DNA of 16,063 nt from DATEPR01 sp036503065 (GCA_036503065.1 DASXXM010000199.1:1-16063); one strand, 5' to 3'. Counted from the first letter of the stretch, positions 1 to 6,896 are shown. Translations and numbers: made by a program. The notes: generated by a model from the sequence alone, not told the origin.

Positions 1-656
1 CGATCGCGGCCCTCGGTGTCGGCAGGGGCCGCCGCGTCGCCGTGCTCAAGCCGGCACAGACCGGCGTCCGGACCGACGATCCCGGCGACCTGGCGGAAGT
101 GCGCCGCCTCGCCGGCGCGATCACCACCCGCGAACTGCGCCGCTACCCGGACCCGCTGTCCCCGGAGGCCGCCGCCCGCCACGCCGGCCTGCCCTACCTG
201 CACCCGGCCGAGATCGCCGCGGCCGCCACCGAACTCGACGCCACCCACGACGTGGTCCTCATCGAGGGTGCCGGCGGCCTGCTGGTCCGGTTCGACACCA
301 CCGGCGGCACGCTGGCCGACGTCGCCTGGTCGCTGGCCGCGCCTGTCCTGATCGTCGCCGATCCCGGTCTCGGCACGCTGAACACGACCGCGCTCACGGC
401 CGAGGCGCTGCGGCGCCGCGGTGTCGAGTGCGTCGGCGTCGTCGTCGGCCGCTGGCCCGCCGAGCCAGACCTGGCCGCCCGCACCAACCTGATCGACCTG
501 CCGGTCGCGGCGGGCGCACCGCTGCTGGGCGCCCTGCCCGACGGGATCGCGGCCCTGCCGCCCGCCGAGTTCCGCGCCGTGGCCCGCGACTCGCTGTCGC
601 CGTGGCTGGACGGCGACTTCGACTCGGCGGTGTTCACCGCCCTGCACACGGCGTGA
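1..656 (+). CDS. bioD: Dethiobiotin synthetase BioD, 5' end missing
   Basis: BioD is the ATP-dependent carboxylase that closes the ureido ring, turning 7,8-diaminopelargonate and CO2 into dethiobiotin in the cytoplasm. The reading frame is open from base 3 and gives 217 residues. The fragment starts just after the P-loop: the GTxTxVGKT segment and about 20 N-terminal residues lie outside the window. Visible family motifs are VAVLKPAQTG (the lysine-containing substrate loop, about residues 13-22 of the fragment) and IEGAGGLLV (the second conserved loop), followed by APVLIVADPGLGTLN, where nucleotide and substrate contacts fall in this family. The ATG at base 42 lies inside the KPAQTG strand and cannot be the real start. 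bioB follows on the same strand after about 85 bases, so the two are probably co-transcribed. Identity is firm. Only the N-terminus is unknown. Confidence 0.93.
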   Translation, partial: IAALGVGRGRRVAVLKPAQTGVRTDDPGDLAEVRRLAGAITTRELRRYPDPLSPEAAARHAGLPYLHPAEIAAAATELDATHDVVLIEGAGGLLVRFDTTGGTLADVAWSLAAPVLIVADPGLGTLNTTALTAEALRRRGVECVGVVVGRWPAEPDLAARTNLIDLPVAAGAPLLGALPDGIAALPPAEFRAVARDSLSPWLDGDFDSAVFTALHTA

Positions 657-741
657 GGTGACCGAGCTCGCGGCGCGCCGCGACGCTGGTCAGGCAGACT
701 GTCCGAGCAGTGCAGTGACCCCACAGCCACGGAGGACAACG
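657..741 (+). other. bioD-bioB intergenic spacer with bioB ribosome binding site
   Basis: This 85-base gap holds a clear ribosome binding site, GGAGG at 731-735, six bases before the GTG at 742. An in-frame GTG at 658 would add 28 residues to BioB, but it has no binding site and would put Arg/Pro-rich sequence in front of the family's normal N-terminus, so I reject it. I see no obvious BirA- or BioQ-type operator palindrome and no good -35/-10 pair. Confidence 0.6.
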
Positions 742-1764
742 GTGACCGCAGCACCCGAGCAGACCACCACCGATGTGCTCCGACAGGCACGGGACCAGGT
801 GCTGGCGCGGGGGATCGGCCTGACCGAGGCCCAGACCCGCCAGGTGCTGGAGCTGGCCGACGACCGGCTGCCCGAACTGCTCGCGCTGGCCCACGAGGTC
901 CGCACCCGCTGGTGCGGACCGGAGGTCGAGGTCGAGGGCATCGTCAGCGTGAAGACCGGCGGCTGCCCGGAGGACTGCCACTTCTGCTCGCAGTCCGGCC
1001 GGTTCCCGACCCCGGTCCGCGCGGCGTGGCTGGACATCCCCGGCCTGGTCGAGGCGGCCCGCCAGACCGCGGCCACCGGCGCGACCGAGTTCTGCGTCGT
1101 GGCTGCCGTGCGTGGCCCGGACGACCGGCTGTTGGCACAGGTCAGGGCCGGTATCGAGGCGATCCGCGCGGTCGGCATCGACATCAACATCGCCTGCTCG
1201 CTCGGCATGCTCACGCAGCCCCAGGTCGACCAGCTCGTCGCGATGGGCGTGCACCGGTACAACCACAACCTGGAGACCGCGCGGTCGCACTTCCCGCAGG
1301 TCGTCACGTCGCACTCCTGGGAGGAGCGCTGGGACACCCTGCGCATGGTGCGCGACGCGGGCATGGAGGTGTGCTGCGGCGGCATCATCGGCATGGGCGA
1401 GACGGTGGCCCAGCGCGCCGAGTTCGCGGGTCAGCTTGCCGAACTGGACCCGGACGAGGTCCCGATGAACTTCCTGATCCCCAACCCAGGCACGCCGTAC
1501 GAGAACTACCCGGTGGTCGACGGCACGGACGCACTGCGCACGGTCGCCGCGTTCCGCCTCGCGTTGCCCCGCACCATCCTGCGCTTCGCGGGCGGTCGTG
1601 AGCTGACCCTCGGCGATCTCGGCGCAGAGCAGGGCATGCTCGGCGGCATCAACGCCATCATCGTAGGCAACTACCTGACCAACCTGGGCCGCCCCGCCGA
1701 GCAGGACCTCCGGATGCTGGGCGAGCTGAAGATGCCGATCAAAGCCCTGAGCGACACCCTGTGA
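742..1764 (+). CDS. bioB: Biotin synthase BioB
   Basis: BioB is the radical-SAM enzyme that inserts sulphur between C6 and C9 of dethiobiotin, the last step of biotin synthesis. The 340-residue length is normal. The radical-SAM cluster motif CxxxCxxC is at residues 75-82 (CPEDCHFC), followed by SQSGRF. Other family landmarks are FCVVAAVRGP, NIACSLGML, RYNHNLET and CCGGIIGMGE, which carry the conserved cysteines expected to bind the sacrificial [2Fe-2S] cluster. The C-terminal GGRELTLGDLGAEQGMLGG and AIIVGNYLT are typical. The GTG start was chosen because GGAGG sits six bases upstream and the protein then begins like other actinobacterial BioB proteins. The stop codon overlaps the GTG start of bsaP by four bases (GTGA), so the two are probably translated together. 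All key residues are present. Confidence 0.97.
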   Translation: MTAAPEQTTTDVLRQARDQVLARGIGLTEAQTRQVLELADDRLPELLALAHEVRTRWCGPEVEVEGIVSVKTGGCPEDCHFCSQSGRFPTPVRAAWLDIPGLVEAARQTAATGATEFCVVAAVRGPDDRLLAQVRAGIEAIRAVGIDINIACSLGMLTQPQVDQLVAMGVHRYNHNLETARSHFPQVVTSHSWEERWDTLRMVRDAGMEVCCGGIIGMGETVAQRAEFAGQLAELDPDEVPMNFLIPNPGTPYENYPVVDGTDALRTVAAFRLALPRTILRFAGGRELTLGDLGAEQGMLGGINAIIVGNYLTNLGRPAEQDLRMLGELKMPIKALSDTL

Positions 1765-1943
1765 CGTACTGCGCCTGGTGCGGCAAGCCGGACGGCGAGG
1801 GCCACGAGAAGTGCCGCGCCCGACTGGCCCTCGTGGACCCACCCCGGTTCTGCGCGCACTGCGCCCGCCGCATGGTGGTCCAGGTGACCCCGGCGGGCTG
1901 GACGGCCACGTGCGGCCGGCACGGTCAACTCACCGCCAACTGA
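1761..1943 (+). CDS. bsaP: Biotin synthase auxiliary protein BsaP (small Cys-rich Fe-S protein)
   Basis: This 60-residue protein starts at a GTG that overlaps the bioB stop by four bases. It has six cysteines at 4, 7, 18, 31, 34 and 51, in the arrangement CAWC, C, FCAHC, C, with histidines at 15, 33 and 54. It looks like a compact metal- or Fe-S-binding protein with no membrane segment. It corresponds in position and Cys pattern to mycobacterial Rv1590, which sits directly after bioB. From memory, that family has been shown to be needed for BioB activity and named BsaP, an Fe-S protein thought to help rebuild or protect the BioB cluster. The function here is inferred from family and position. 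The alternative is a plain zinc-ribbon protein. Ribosome coupling to bioB supports a matched-stoichiometry partner role. Confidence 0.85.
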   Translation: MTYCAWCGKPDGEGHEKCRARLALVDPPRFCAHCARRMVVQVTPAGWTATCGRHGQLTAN

Positions 1944-2053
1944 CCGCCACCCGAGCACCCTGGCCAGGGCGAGCACTAGGGTCGACCGGGCACTAGGGTC
2001 AACGAGTCGACGGCCGGACCTGGGCCGGTCGAGCTGGGGTGGGGAGGTCTCGC
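1944..2053 (+). promoter_or_regulatory. Promoter region with tandem CTAGGGTC repeats before the DUF2567 gene
   Basis: This 110-base non-coding stretch carries an 11-base direct repeat, GCACTAGGGTC, at 1973-1983 and 1990-2000, with a 17-base period. Each copy contains TAGGGT (1977-1982 and 1994-1999), which fits the actinobacterial TANNNT -10 element. No clear -35 is visible. GGGGAGG at 2041-2047, six bases before GTG 2054, is the ribosome binding site of the next gene. The two copies could be alternative -10 elements or a tandem binding site. This is inference from pattern only. Confidence 0.4.
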
Positions 2054-2716
2054 GTGGCGGAGCAGCCGGTCGAACGGCCGACGCCAACGGCAGGGGACAG
2101 GACCGGGGAACCTGACACGGCCGCGCCGACGGACTGGTCGCAGCCGACCGCGGAACAGTTGGCGCAGCTCATCGGCAGCCGGCCAACGGCCCCCTACCGC
2201 CGCCCCATGGTCGCCATCAGGTCGGACCTGCTGCCCGCCGTCAGCGTGGCGTCGACCGCCGCGCTGCTCGGCCTGCCGCTGGCGTGGATCTGGTCCCGCA
2301 TCGCCCCCGCCATCCCCGGCGCGCTGGACGCGTCCGGTCACCCCGTCGCCCTGCCGTCGCCCTACGGCTACCACCGCTTCGACGACCTGGCCATCTTCAT
2401 GCTGATGGGCCTGGCCGCCGGCCTGATCACCGGCGTGGCCATGTGGCTGCTCCGCGAACGGCGCGGCCCGACCATTCTGCTGGCCGGCGTGCTCGGCTCG
2501 TTCATCGCGGCCTGGCTGGCCATGCACACCGGCATCTCGTTCGCCGCGGGCCACTACACCCTGACCGCCGCACCGAAGCCCGGCGCGGTCTTCAACCTCG
2601 CGCCCCGGTTGGAAACGTCGTGGGTCCTACTGGTCCAACCACTGGGCACCGCGCTGGCCTACGGCGTACTGGCCGCCTGGAACGGCATGAACGACCTCGG
2701 CCGCCGCTTCACCTGA
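2054..2716 (+). CDS. DUF2567 family four-helix membrane protein
   Basis: This is a 220-residue membrane protein of unknown biochemical function. It resembles the DUF2567 family represented by mycobacterial Rv1591, which lies at the same place after the bsaP homologue. The N-terminal about 50 residues are hydrophilic and Pro/Thr-rich, then four hydrophobic segments follow: one around LLPAVSVASTAALLGLPLAW, one at DLAIFMLMGLAAGLITGVAM, one at TILLAGVLGSFIAAWLAM and one at SWVLLVQPLGTALAYGVLAA. Between helices 1 and 2 and helices 3 and 4 are extracytoplasmic-looking loops. I chose GTG 2054 because GGGGAGG precedes it by six bases; GTG 2039 in frame lies upstream of that site. The linkage to biotin genes is conserved but does not prove a biotin role. 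The stop abuts the stop of the convergent TetR gene (TGA|TCA). Confidence 0.8.
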   Translation: MAEQPVERPTPTAGDRTGEPDTAAPTDWSQPTAEQLAQLIGSRPTAPYRRPMVAIRSDLLPAVSVASTAALLGLPLAWIWSRIAPAIPGALDASGHPVALPSPYGYHRFDDLAIFMLMGLAAGLITGVAMWLLRERRGPTILLAGVLGSFIAAWLAMHTGISFAAGHYTLTAAPKPGAVFNLAPRLETSWVLLVQPLGTALAYGVLAAWNGMNDLGRRFT

Positions 2717-3367
2717 TCACCGCGCCAGTTTTCGTTGCAGGCCGTCGAGAATCAGTTCCAGGCCGAAGTCGAACTCGTGGCCGTAGTCGTAGCCGGGCCG
2801 CATGACGTGTTCCGTGGCCATCTCCGCCAGATACGGGTACTCCTGTGTCGGGAACTGCGCCAGGAACGCCGCAACCGCGTCGTCCACGTTCTGCGGGCTG
2901 AACGGCAGTGCGGCCTCCTCGAGGGCGAATCCGTAGACGTAGCTGTCCAGCAGCGAGTAGGCGTGCGCGGCCAGCGCGACCGGGAAACCGCCACGCCGCA
3001 ACGTGCCCAGCACCGCATCGTGATGCCGCAACGTGGCCGCCCCCGGATACGACCGCGACTCCATGACCGGGGTCGCCCACGGGTGGCGGCGCAGCACGGC
3101 ACGGGCCGAGTGGCAGCGCCGGCGCAGCGCGGACCGCCAGTCGGCGTCGGCCGGGGGCAGGTCGATCTCGCTGAAGACGATGTCGATGATGCCGTCGATG
3201 ATCGCTTCCTTGTTGGCCACGTGGTGGTACAGCGACATCGGTTTGACGCCGAGTTCGGCCGCGACCGACCGGATGGTCAGTGCCGCGATGCCGCCGGTGT
3301 CCGCGACGTCGATCGCCGCGCCGAACAGCTTCTCCCGGCTCAGCGGGGCCCGTGTGGTCGGGGTCAT
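2717..3367 (-). CDS. TetR family transcriptional regulator
   Basis: This 216-residue DNA-binding repressor has an N-terminal helix-turn-helix at about residues 28-52 (LTIRSVAAELGVKPMSLYHH), the classic TetR motif. The remaining all-helical ligand-binding domain resembles the TetR_C group (PWATPVMESRSYPGAATLRHHDAVLG, SYVYGFALEEAALPF). The start is ATG at 3367, with GAGG a few bases upstream on the minus strand. The gene is divergent from the oxidoreductase at 3458, and the 90-base gap carries a strong palindrome. The likely role is therefore repression of itself and of the reductase until a small hydrophobic ligand binds. The ligand cannot be told from sequence. It ends flush against the DUF2567 gene. 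Confidence 0.92.
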   Translation of the reverse strand: MTPTTRAPLSREKLFGAAIDVADTGGIAALTIRSVAAELGVKPMSLYHHVANKEAIIDGIIDIVFSEIDLPPADADWRSALRRRCHSARAVLRRHPWATPVMESRSYPGAATLRHHDAVLGTLRRGGFPVALAAHAYSLLDSYVYGFALEEAALPFSPQNVDDAVAAFLAQFPTQEYPYLAEMATEHVMRPGYDYGHEFDFGLELILDGLQRKLAR

Positions 3368-3390
3368 CGCACCTCACGTTCGAACCGTGG

Positions 3391-3418
3391 TTGACAACGG
3401 CGCTCACTACCGTACCGT
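3391..3418 (+). promoter_or_regulatory. Promoter of the MDR oxidoreductase gene
   Basis: A perfect -35 hexamer TTGACA at 3391-3396 is followed, after 16 bases, by TACCGT at 3413-3418, which fits the TANNNT -10 pattern. The predicted transcription start (about 3425) lies inside the adjoining palindrome, so a bound repressor would block initiation. A ribosome binding site (GGGAGAAGG, ending around 3454) precedes the ATG at 3458. Confidence 0.55.
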
Positions 3419-3440
3419 ACTTAGTACGACGTACTTAGTA
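3418..3440. promoter_or_regulatory. TetR operator palindrome
   Basis: Arms AGTACG and CGTACT flank a central A at 3429, making a perfect 13-base palindrome (3423-3435). Apart from one mismatched pair (3422/3436), symmetry continues outwards to TACT on the left end and AGTA on the right. It can also be read as two tandem copies of TACTTAGTA (3418-3426 and 3432-3440) with a 14-base period, a layout that would suit two TetR dimers. It covers the predicted -10/+1 region of the reductase and lies upstream of the divergent TetR gene. Confidence 0.7.
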
Positions 3441-3457
3441 AGGCTAGGGAGAAGGCC

Positions 3458-4417
3458 ATGCACGCGATCGTTCAGAACGGCTACGGCAGCGCCGACGTGC
3501 TGCGGATGACCGAGATCGACCAGCCCACCATCGCGGCCGACGAGGTGCTCGTCCGGGTGCACGCCGCAGGCGTCGACCGTGGCGTCTGGCACTTCATGGC
3601 AGGCAAGCCGTACGCCGCCCGGCTCGCATTGGGTATGCCGAGGAACCGTGTCGCCGGGATGGACGTGGCCGGCACCGTCGTCAAGGTCGGCGACCACGTG
3701 ACGAGGTTCGCGGTCGGCGACGAGGTGTTCGGCGTGGGCAAGGGCTCGTTCGCCGAGTACGCGGCGGCACGGGAGGACAAGCTCGCCAAGAAGCCGGCCG
3801 GGCTGAGCTTCGAGCAGGCCGCGGTCATCGCGGTCTCCGGGGTCACCGCTCTGCAGGGCCTGCGCGACAGCGGCCGCGTCAAAGCCGGTCAGCACGTGCT
3901 GGTGATCGGCGCGTCCGGCGGTGTCGGCACGTACGCCGTGCAACTGGCCAAGGCCTTCGGCGCGCAGGTCACCGGCGTGTGCGGCACGGCCAAGGTGGAT
4001 CTCGTCCGCTCGATCGGCGCCGACCATGTGATCGACTACACCAGCGGCGACTTCGCCGACGGCAGCCGGCAGTACGACCTGATCATGGACATCGGCGGGC
4101 TGGCCGGCCTGTCCCGGTTGCGCCGGGCGCTCACGCCGCGCGGGACACTCGTCGTTACGGGTGGCGAAGGCGGCGGCAGGTGGCTCGGCACCGGCCGGCC
4201 CTTCAGTGCGCTCATGCTGTCGGTCTTCGTGCACCAGCGGCTGACCATGTTCATCGCCAGACAACGGCACACCGACATGGAAACACTGAGCGGGCTCATC
4301 GAGTCCGGTCAACTCACCCCGGTGGTCGGCGCCACGTACCCGCTGGCGCAGGCGCCGGAGGCGGTGCGCCAACTGGCAGCCGGACGGGCCAGGGGCAAGA
4401 TCGCCGTCACGGTCTGA
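3458..4417 (+). CDS. Zinc-independent MDR-family NAD(P)-dependent oxidoreductase
   Basis: This 319-residue enzyme belongs to the medium-chain dehydrogenase/reductase superfamily, quinone-oxidoreductase-like branch. It has an N-terminal GroES-like catalytic domain (residues 1 to about 120, with DEVLVRVHAAGVD and GMDVAGTVVKVG) and then a Rossmann domain whose nucleotide loop is GASGGVGTYAVQLAK at 151-165. The cysteines and histidine that hold catalytic or structural zinc in alcohol dehydrogenases are absent, so reduction of an enone, quinone or similar electrophile by NAD(P)H is the likely reaction. It starts at ATG 3458 with a good binding site. It is divergent from and probably controlled by the adjacent TetR protein, as in detoxification modules. 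The substrate is unknown. Its stop lies two bases from the stop of the convergent Lon-N gene. Confidence 0.9.
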   Translation: MHAIVQNGYGSADVLRMTEIDQPTIAADEVLVRVHAAGVDRGVWHFMAGKPYAARLALGMPRNRVAGMDVAGTVVKVGDHVTRFAVGDEVFGVGKGSFAEYAAAREDKLAKKPAGLSFEQAAVIAVSGVTALQGLRDSGRVKAGQHVLVIGASGGVGTYAVQLAKAFGAQVTGVCGTAKVDLVRSIGADHVIDYTSGDFADGSRQYDLIMDIGGLAGLSRLRRALTPRGTLVVTGGEGGGRWLGTGRPFSALMLSVFVHQRLTMFIARQRHTDMETLSGLIESGQLTPVVGATYPLAQAPEAVRQLAAGRARGKIAVTV

Positions 4418-4419
4418 CG

Positions 4420-5100
4420 TCAGTTCAGGTTGGTTTCCTGTGCCAACTCGGCGAGCTGCATCGGTACGGCGTGCAGATTGCCCAGGATTTCCGTTTCCAG
4501 GTGCAGCAGTCGCCGGGCCAGCCGCAAGCGTTTGGCGGGGCAGGTTTCTTCCAGCAACCGCTGTCGGTCTTCTTCCGCCAGCAGGCAGTCGGCCGCGATG
4601 ACGTGTGCCAGTTCTGCCGGGTCGGTGTCGTTCGGGGGTTCTGTCCAGTCGTCGTGTTGCCAGGCCGCTCGGCAGTAGCGTTGGTGGGCCGCGCGGGCGG
4701 CCGCGGCGAGTGCGGGCATCAGCGTGGCCAGTCGGCCGGTCGGCGCCGAATCCGGGAGCCATTCCACCACGCCGAGCAGGTACGGCGCGCTGGTGGAATC
4801 GATGGCCAGCAGGCGAAACCGCCGGTCGCCCCTGGTCACGATGTCGAAGCGGCCGTCCGGCAGGCGTTTGACCTCGCGCAACACCGCGGCGCAGCCGACA
4901 CCGCAGACCTGGTCCACGCGGTCGATGTCCACCGTCCAGCCCGGTTTCTTGGCCACCACGCCGAAATGCCGGCCGGGTAGGGCATCCGTCACCAGGTCCA
5001 TGATCAGCTGCCGATAGCGCGGCTCGAAGATGTGCAGTGGCAACGACGTTCCGGGCAGCAACACCGCCGCCAGCGGAAAAAGGGGAATCGTCTCGGCCAC
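4420..5100 (-). CDS. Stand-alone Lon N-terminal (substrate-binding) domain protein
   Basis: This 226-residue protein begins IPLFPLAAVLLPGTSLPLHIFEPRYRQL (split here as PLFPL, LPGTSLPLHIFE and RYRQL), the hallmark of the Lon protease N-terminal domain (LON substrate-binding, PUA-like fold), with GRFDIVTRGDRRFRLL in the middle and a helical C-terminal half. There is no AAA+ ATPase or Ser-Lys protease domain, so it is not a protease. Such stand-alone proteins are widespread, but their job is poorly known; peptide or protein binding is the usual guess. I chose GTG 5100 because the family motif starts five residues later. The upstream in-frame extension crosses nrtR. It lies 25 bases downstream of nrtR on the same strand, so a shared transcript is likely, and it may also have its own promoter. 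Confidence 0.88.
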   Translation of the reverse strand: MAETIPLFPLAAVLLPGTSLPLHIFEPRYRQLIMDLVTDALPGRHFGVVAKKPGWTVDIDRVDQVCGVGCAAVLREVKRLPDGRFDIVTRGDRRFRLLAIDSTSAPYLLGVVEWLPDSAPTGRLATLMPALAAAARAAHQRYCRAAWQHDDWTEPPNDTDPAELAHVIAADCLLAEEDRQRLLEETCPAKRLRLARRLLHLETEILGNLHAVPMQLAELAQETNLN

Positions 5101-5112
5101 CCTGCCACGGTA
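5101..5112 (-). promoter_or_regulatory. Possible leaderless -10 element for the Lon-N gene
   Basis: On the minus strand TACCGT (5112 to 5107) stands six bases before the GTG start at 5100. A TANNNT element at this distance is the usual arrangement for leaderless actinobacterial transcripts. The GGCAGG between them could instead serve as a weak ribosome binding site on a transcript from nrtR. Confidence 0.35.
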
Positions 5113-5125
5113 CGACGCCGGCCCG

Positions 5126-5815
5126 TCAGATGCCGGTTGATCTGTCCTGCGGTGGCCGCAACACCGCGAACGGGTCGGTGACCTCCATACCGTGCGCGGC
5201 GAACCGGAACTGCGCCGCCGGACGCCCGCCCGCCGGTCCCGGTGCCGCCGTGACACCGGTCGGCTCCAGCAGGCCACGCCGGGACAGCACGCGCTGCAGG
5301 TTGGTCGCGGACACGCGATAGCCCAGCGCGGCCGAGTAGATCTCCCGCAGTTCCGAGATGGTGAACGCGGGCGGCGCCAGCGCGAAGCCCAGGTTCGTGT
5401 ACGACAGCTTGGCGCGCAGGCGATCGCGGGCCCGCAGCACGATCGCGCCGTGGTCGAACGCGGGCGGTGGCAGCGCGTCCACCCGGTACCAGTCCGTGTC
5501 GTCCGGTACCTCCGGATCGTTGTCGGCCGGCACGAGGCCCAGGAACGCCGTTGCCACGACGCGCGGGCCCGGCTTGCGGTCCGGCGCGCTGAACACGGCG
5601 AGCTGCTCGACGTGCGCCAGCTGCTGGACGTCCACCTTCTCCGCGAGCTGCCGGCGGATCGAGGTCTCCACGTCCTCCGCCGCGCCCAGTCCGCCTCCGG
5701 GGAGTGACCAGCGGCCGACAGCGGGTTCCCTGGCCCGCCGCCACAGCAGCACCTGGAGTGACCTTTCTCGCACCTGGAGCACCGCGGCCAGGACTTCATG
5801 TGCCAGCTGACTCAC
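5126..5815 (-). CDS. nrtR: NrtR-type transcriptional regulator of NAD synthesis (degenerate Nudix plus winged helix)
   Basis: NrtR proteins sense ADP-ribose-type NAD metabolites with an inactive Nudix domain and repress NAD genes with a C-terminal winged helix. This 229-residue protein has the Nudix region at residues 1 to about 140. Its Nudix box at 41-63 reads GGLGAAE, seven residues, then RQLAEKVDV. Against the consensus REUxEExGU, the first Glu is Gln, the second of the EE pair is Lys and the Gly is Asp, so hydrolysis is probably lost. The winged helix follows (FTISELREIYSAALG, NLQRVLSRRGLLEP). I chose GTG 5815, since the longer frame to 5896 would run into nadA. It is divergent from nadA by 61 bases and corresponds in place to Rv1593c. 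A catalytically active Nudix hydrolase is the less likely alternative. Confidence 0.87.
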   Translation of the reverse strand: MSQLAHEVLAAVLQVRERSLQVLLWRRAREPAVGRWSLPGGGLGAAEDVETSIRRQLAEKVDVQQLAHVEQLAVFSAPDRKPGPRVVATAFLGLVPADNDPEVPDDTDWYRVDALPPPAFDHGAIVLRARDRLRAKLSYTNLGFALAPPAFTISELREIYSAALGYRVSATNLQRVLSRRGLLEPTGVTAAPGPAGGRPAAQFRFAAHGMEVTDPFAVLRPPQDRSTGI

Positions 5816-5823
5816 CTGGCTGA

Positions 5824-5829
5824 TACTAT
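5824..5829. promoter_or_regulatory. Shared -10-like element between nrtR and nadA
   Basis: GATACTATC at 5822-5830 is an odd palindrome reading GATAGTATC on the other strand, so TACTAT (plus) and TAGTAT (minus, 5829 to 5824) both fit TANNNT. On the minus strand it stands eight bases before GTG 5815, a spacing typical of leaderless transcripts. On the plus strand it would give a nadA leader of about 40 bases containing the adjacent inverted repeat. No -35 is convincing in either direction. Confidence 0.4.
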
Positions 5830-5836
5830 CGAGAGA

Positions 5837-5861
5837 GGTTTTCAACCGAAAGTCGAAAACC
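5837..5861. promoter_or_regulatory. Inverted repeat, candidate NrtR operator upstream of nadA
   Basis: Perfect seven-base arms GGTTTTC (5837-5843) and GAAAACC (5855-5861) are separated by 11 bases. The element is AT-rich against a high-GC background. It lies just after the candidate -10 and before the nadA ribosome binding site (GGGAGG, 5867-5872). Its place in the divergent nrtR-nadA gap makes it the best candidate for NrtR binding. I did not match it to a published consensus. Confidence 0.55.
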
Positions 5862-5876
5862 CTACAGGGAGGCGAG

Positions 5877-6896
5877 ATGACCGCGACGAGCACCATCGAG
5901 CGGGATCGGGACGGGGTCTATCGGGGGGTCGTGCCGGACGCGGCCTGGCAGCGCGAGGTCCACGCGCTGGCCGCCGAACGCGACGCGGTGATCCTGGCGC
6001 ACAACTATCAGCTGCCCGAGATACAGGACATCGCGCACCACACCGGTGATTCCCTTGCGCTGAGCCGAATCGCGGCCGAGTCGGCCGCATCGACCATCGT
6101 CTTCTGCGGTGTGCACTTCATGGCCGAGACGGCGAAGATCCTGTCGCCGGCCAAAACCGTGCTCATCCCGGACGCCCGCGCCGGCTGCTCGCTGGCCGAC
6201 TCGATCGACGCGGCCCAACTGCGCGCCTGGAAAGCGGAGCACCCGGGCGCGGTCGTCGTGTCCTACGTGAACACCACCGCGGAAGTGAAGGCGGAGACCG
6301 ACTTCTGCTGCACGTCGTCCAACGCGGTCGACGTGGTGAACGCGATCCCGGCCGACACCGAAGTCCTCTTCTGCCCGGACCAGTTCCTCGGCGCGCACGT
6401 GCGCCGCGTGACCGGCCGGACCAACCTGCACGTCTGGGCAGGCGAATGCCACGTGCACGCCGGCATCAACGGCGACGAGCTGGCGGCCCGGGTGGCCGCG
6501 GTCCCGGACGCGGAACTGTTCGTACACCCCGAATGCGGCTGCGCGACCTCCGCGCTCTACCTGGCGGGCGAAGGCGCGGTACCGGCCGACCGGGTGAAGA
6601 TCCTTTCTACCGGCGGAATGTTGACGCAGGCCCGCAGAACCAGGGCCGACCACGTCCTGGTGGCCACCGAGATCGGCATGCTGCACCAGTTGCGCAGGGC
6701 CGCGCCGGACGTCGACTTCCAGCCGGTCAACGACCGTGCCTCCTGCCGCTACATGAAGATGATCACACCCGCGGCCCTGCTGCGCTGCCTGCGTGACGGG
6801 CTGGACGAGGTGCGGGTCGATCGGGACATCGCGGACCGGGCGCGGGGTGCGGTCCAACGCATGATCGAGATCGGTCGTCCCGGCGGTGCCGAATGA
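5877..6896 (+). CDS. nadA: Quinolinate synthase NadA
   Basis: NadA is the [4Fe-4S] enzyme that condenses iminoaspartate with dihydroxyacetone phosphate to quinolinate in de novo NAD synthesis. The 339-residue length fits the long actinobacterial/E. coli-type form. The three cluster cysteines are visible as C104 (in PDARAGCSLAD), C220 (in HPECGC) and C290 (in ASCRYMKM). Substrate-site motifs AHNYQLPEIQDIAHHTGDSL, FCGVHFMAETAK, SYVNTTAEVKAE and the STGGML loop are all present. The ATG start has GGGAGG five bases upstream. The stop overlaps the nadB ATG by four bases (ATGA 6893-6896), so the operon is translationally coupled. Regulation by the divergent NrtR is likely. Confidence 0.97.
   Translation: MTATSTIERDRDGVYRGVVPDAAWQREVHALAAERDAVILAHNYQLPEIQDIAHHTGDSLALSRIAAESAASTIVFCGVHFMAETAKILSPAKTVLIPDARAGCSLADSIDAAQLRAWKAEHPGAVVVSYVNTTAEVKAETDFCCTSSNAVDVVNAIPADTEVLFCPDQFLGAHVRRVTGRTNLHVWAGECHVHAGINGDELAARVAAVPDAELFVHPECGCATSALYLAGEGAVPADRVKILSTGGMLTQARRTRADHVLVATEIGMLHQLRRAAPDVDFQPVNDRASCRYMKMITPAALLRCLRDGLDEVRVDRDIADRARGAVQRMIEIGRPGGAE

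Noticed and set aside
658..741. Upstream GTG start for bioB
   Set aside because: It lacks a ribosome binding site and would add an atypical 28-residue extension; GTG 742 has GGAGG six bases upstream.
634..1842. Long minus-strand open frame (402 codons) opposite bioB
   Set aside because: It lies fully antisense to bioB, has low-complexity Arg/Ala/Asp/His-rich composition and no family motif. It is a by-product of the GC-rich third positions of bioB.
3407..4762. Minus-strand open frame (451 codons) opposite the MDR oxidoreductase
   Set aside because: It covers the reductase gene and part of the Lon-N gene in the wrong frame, and resembles no protein family.
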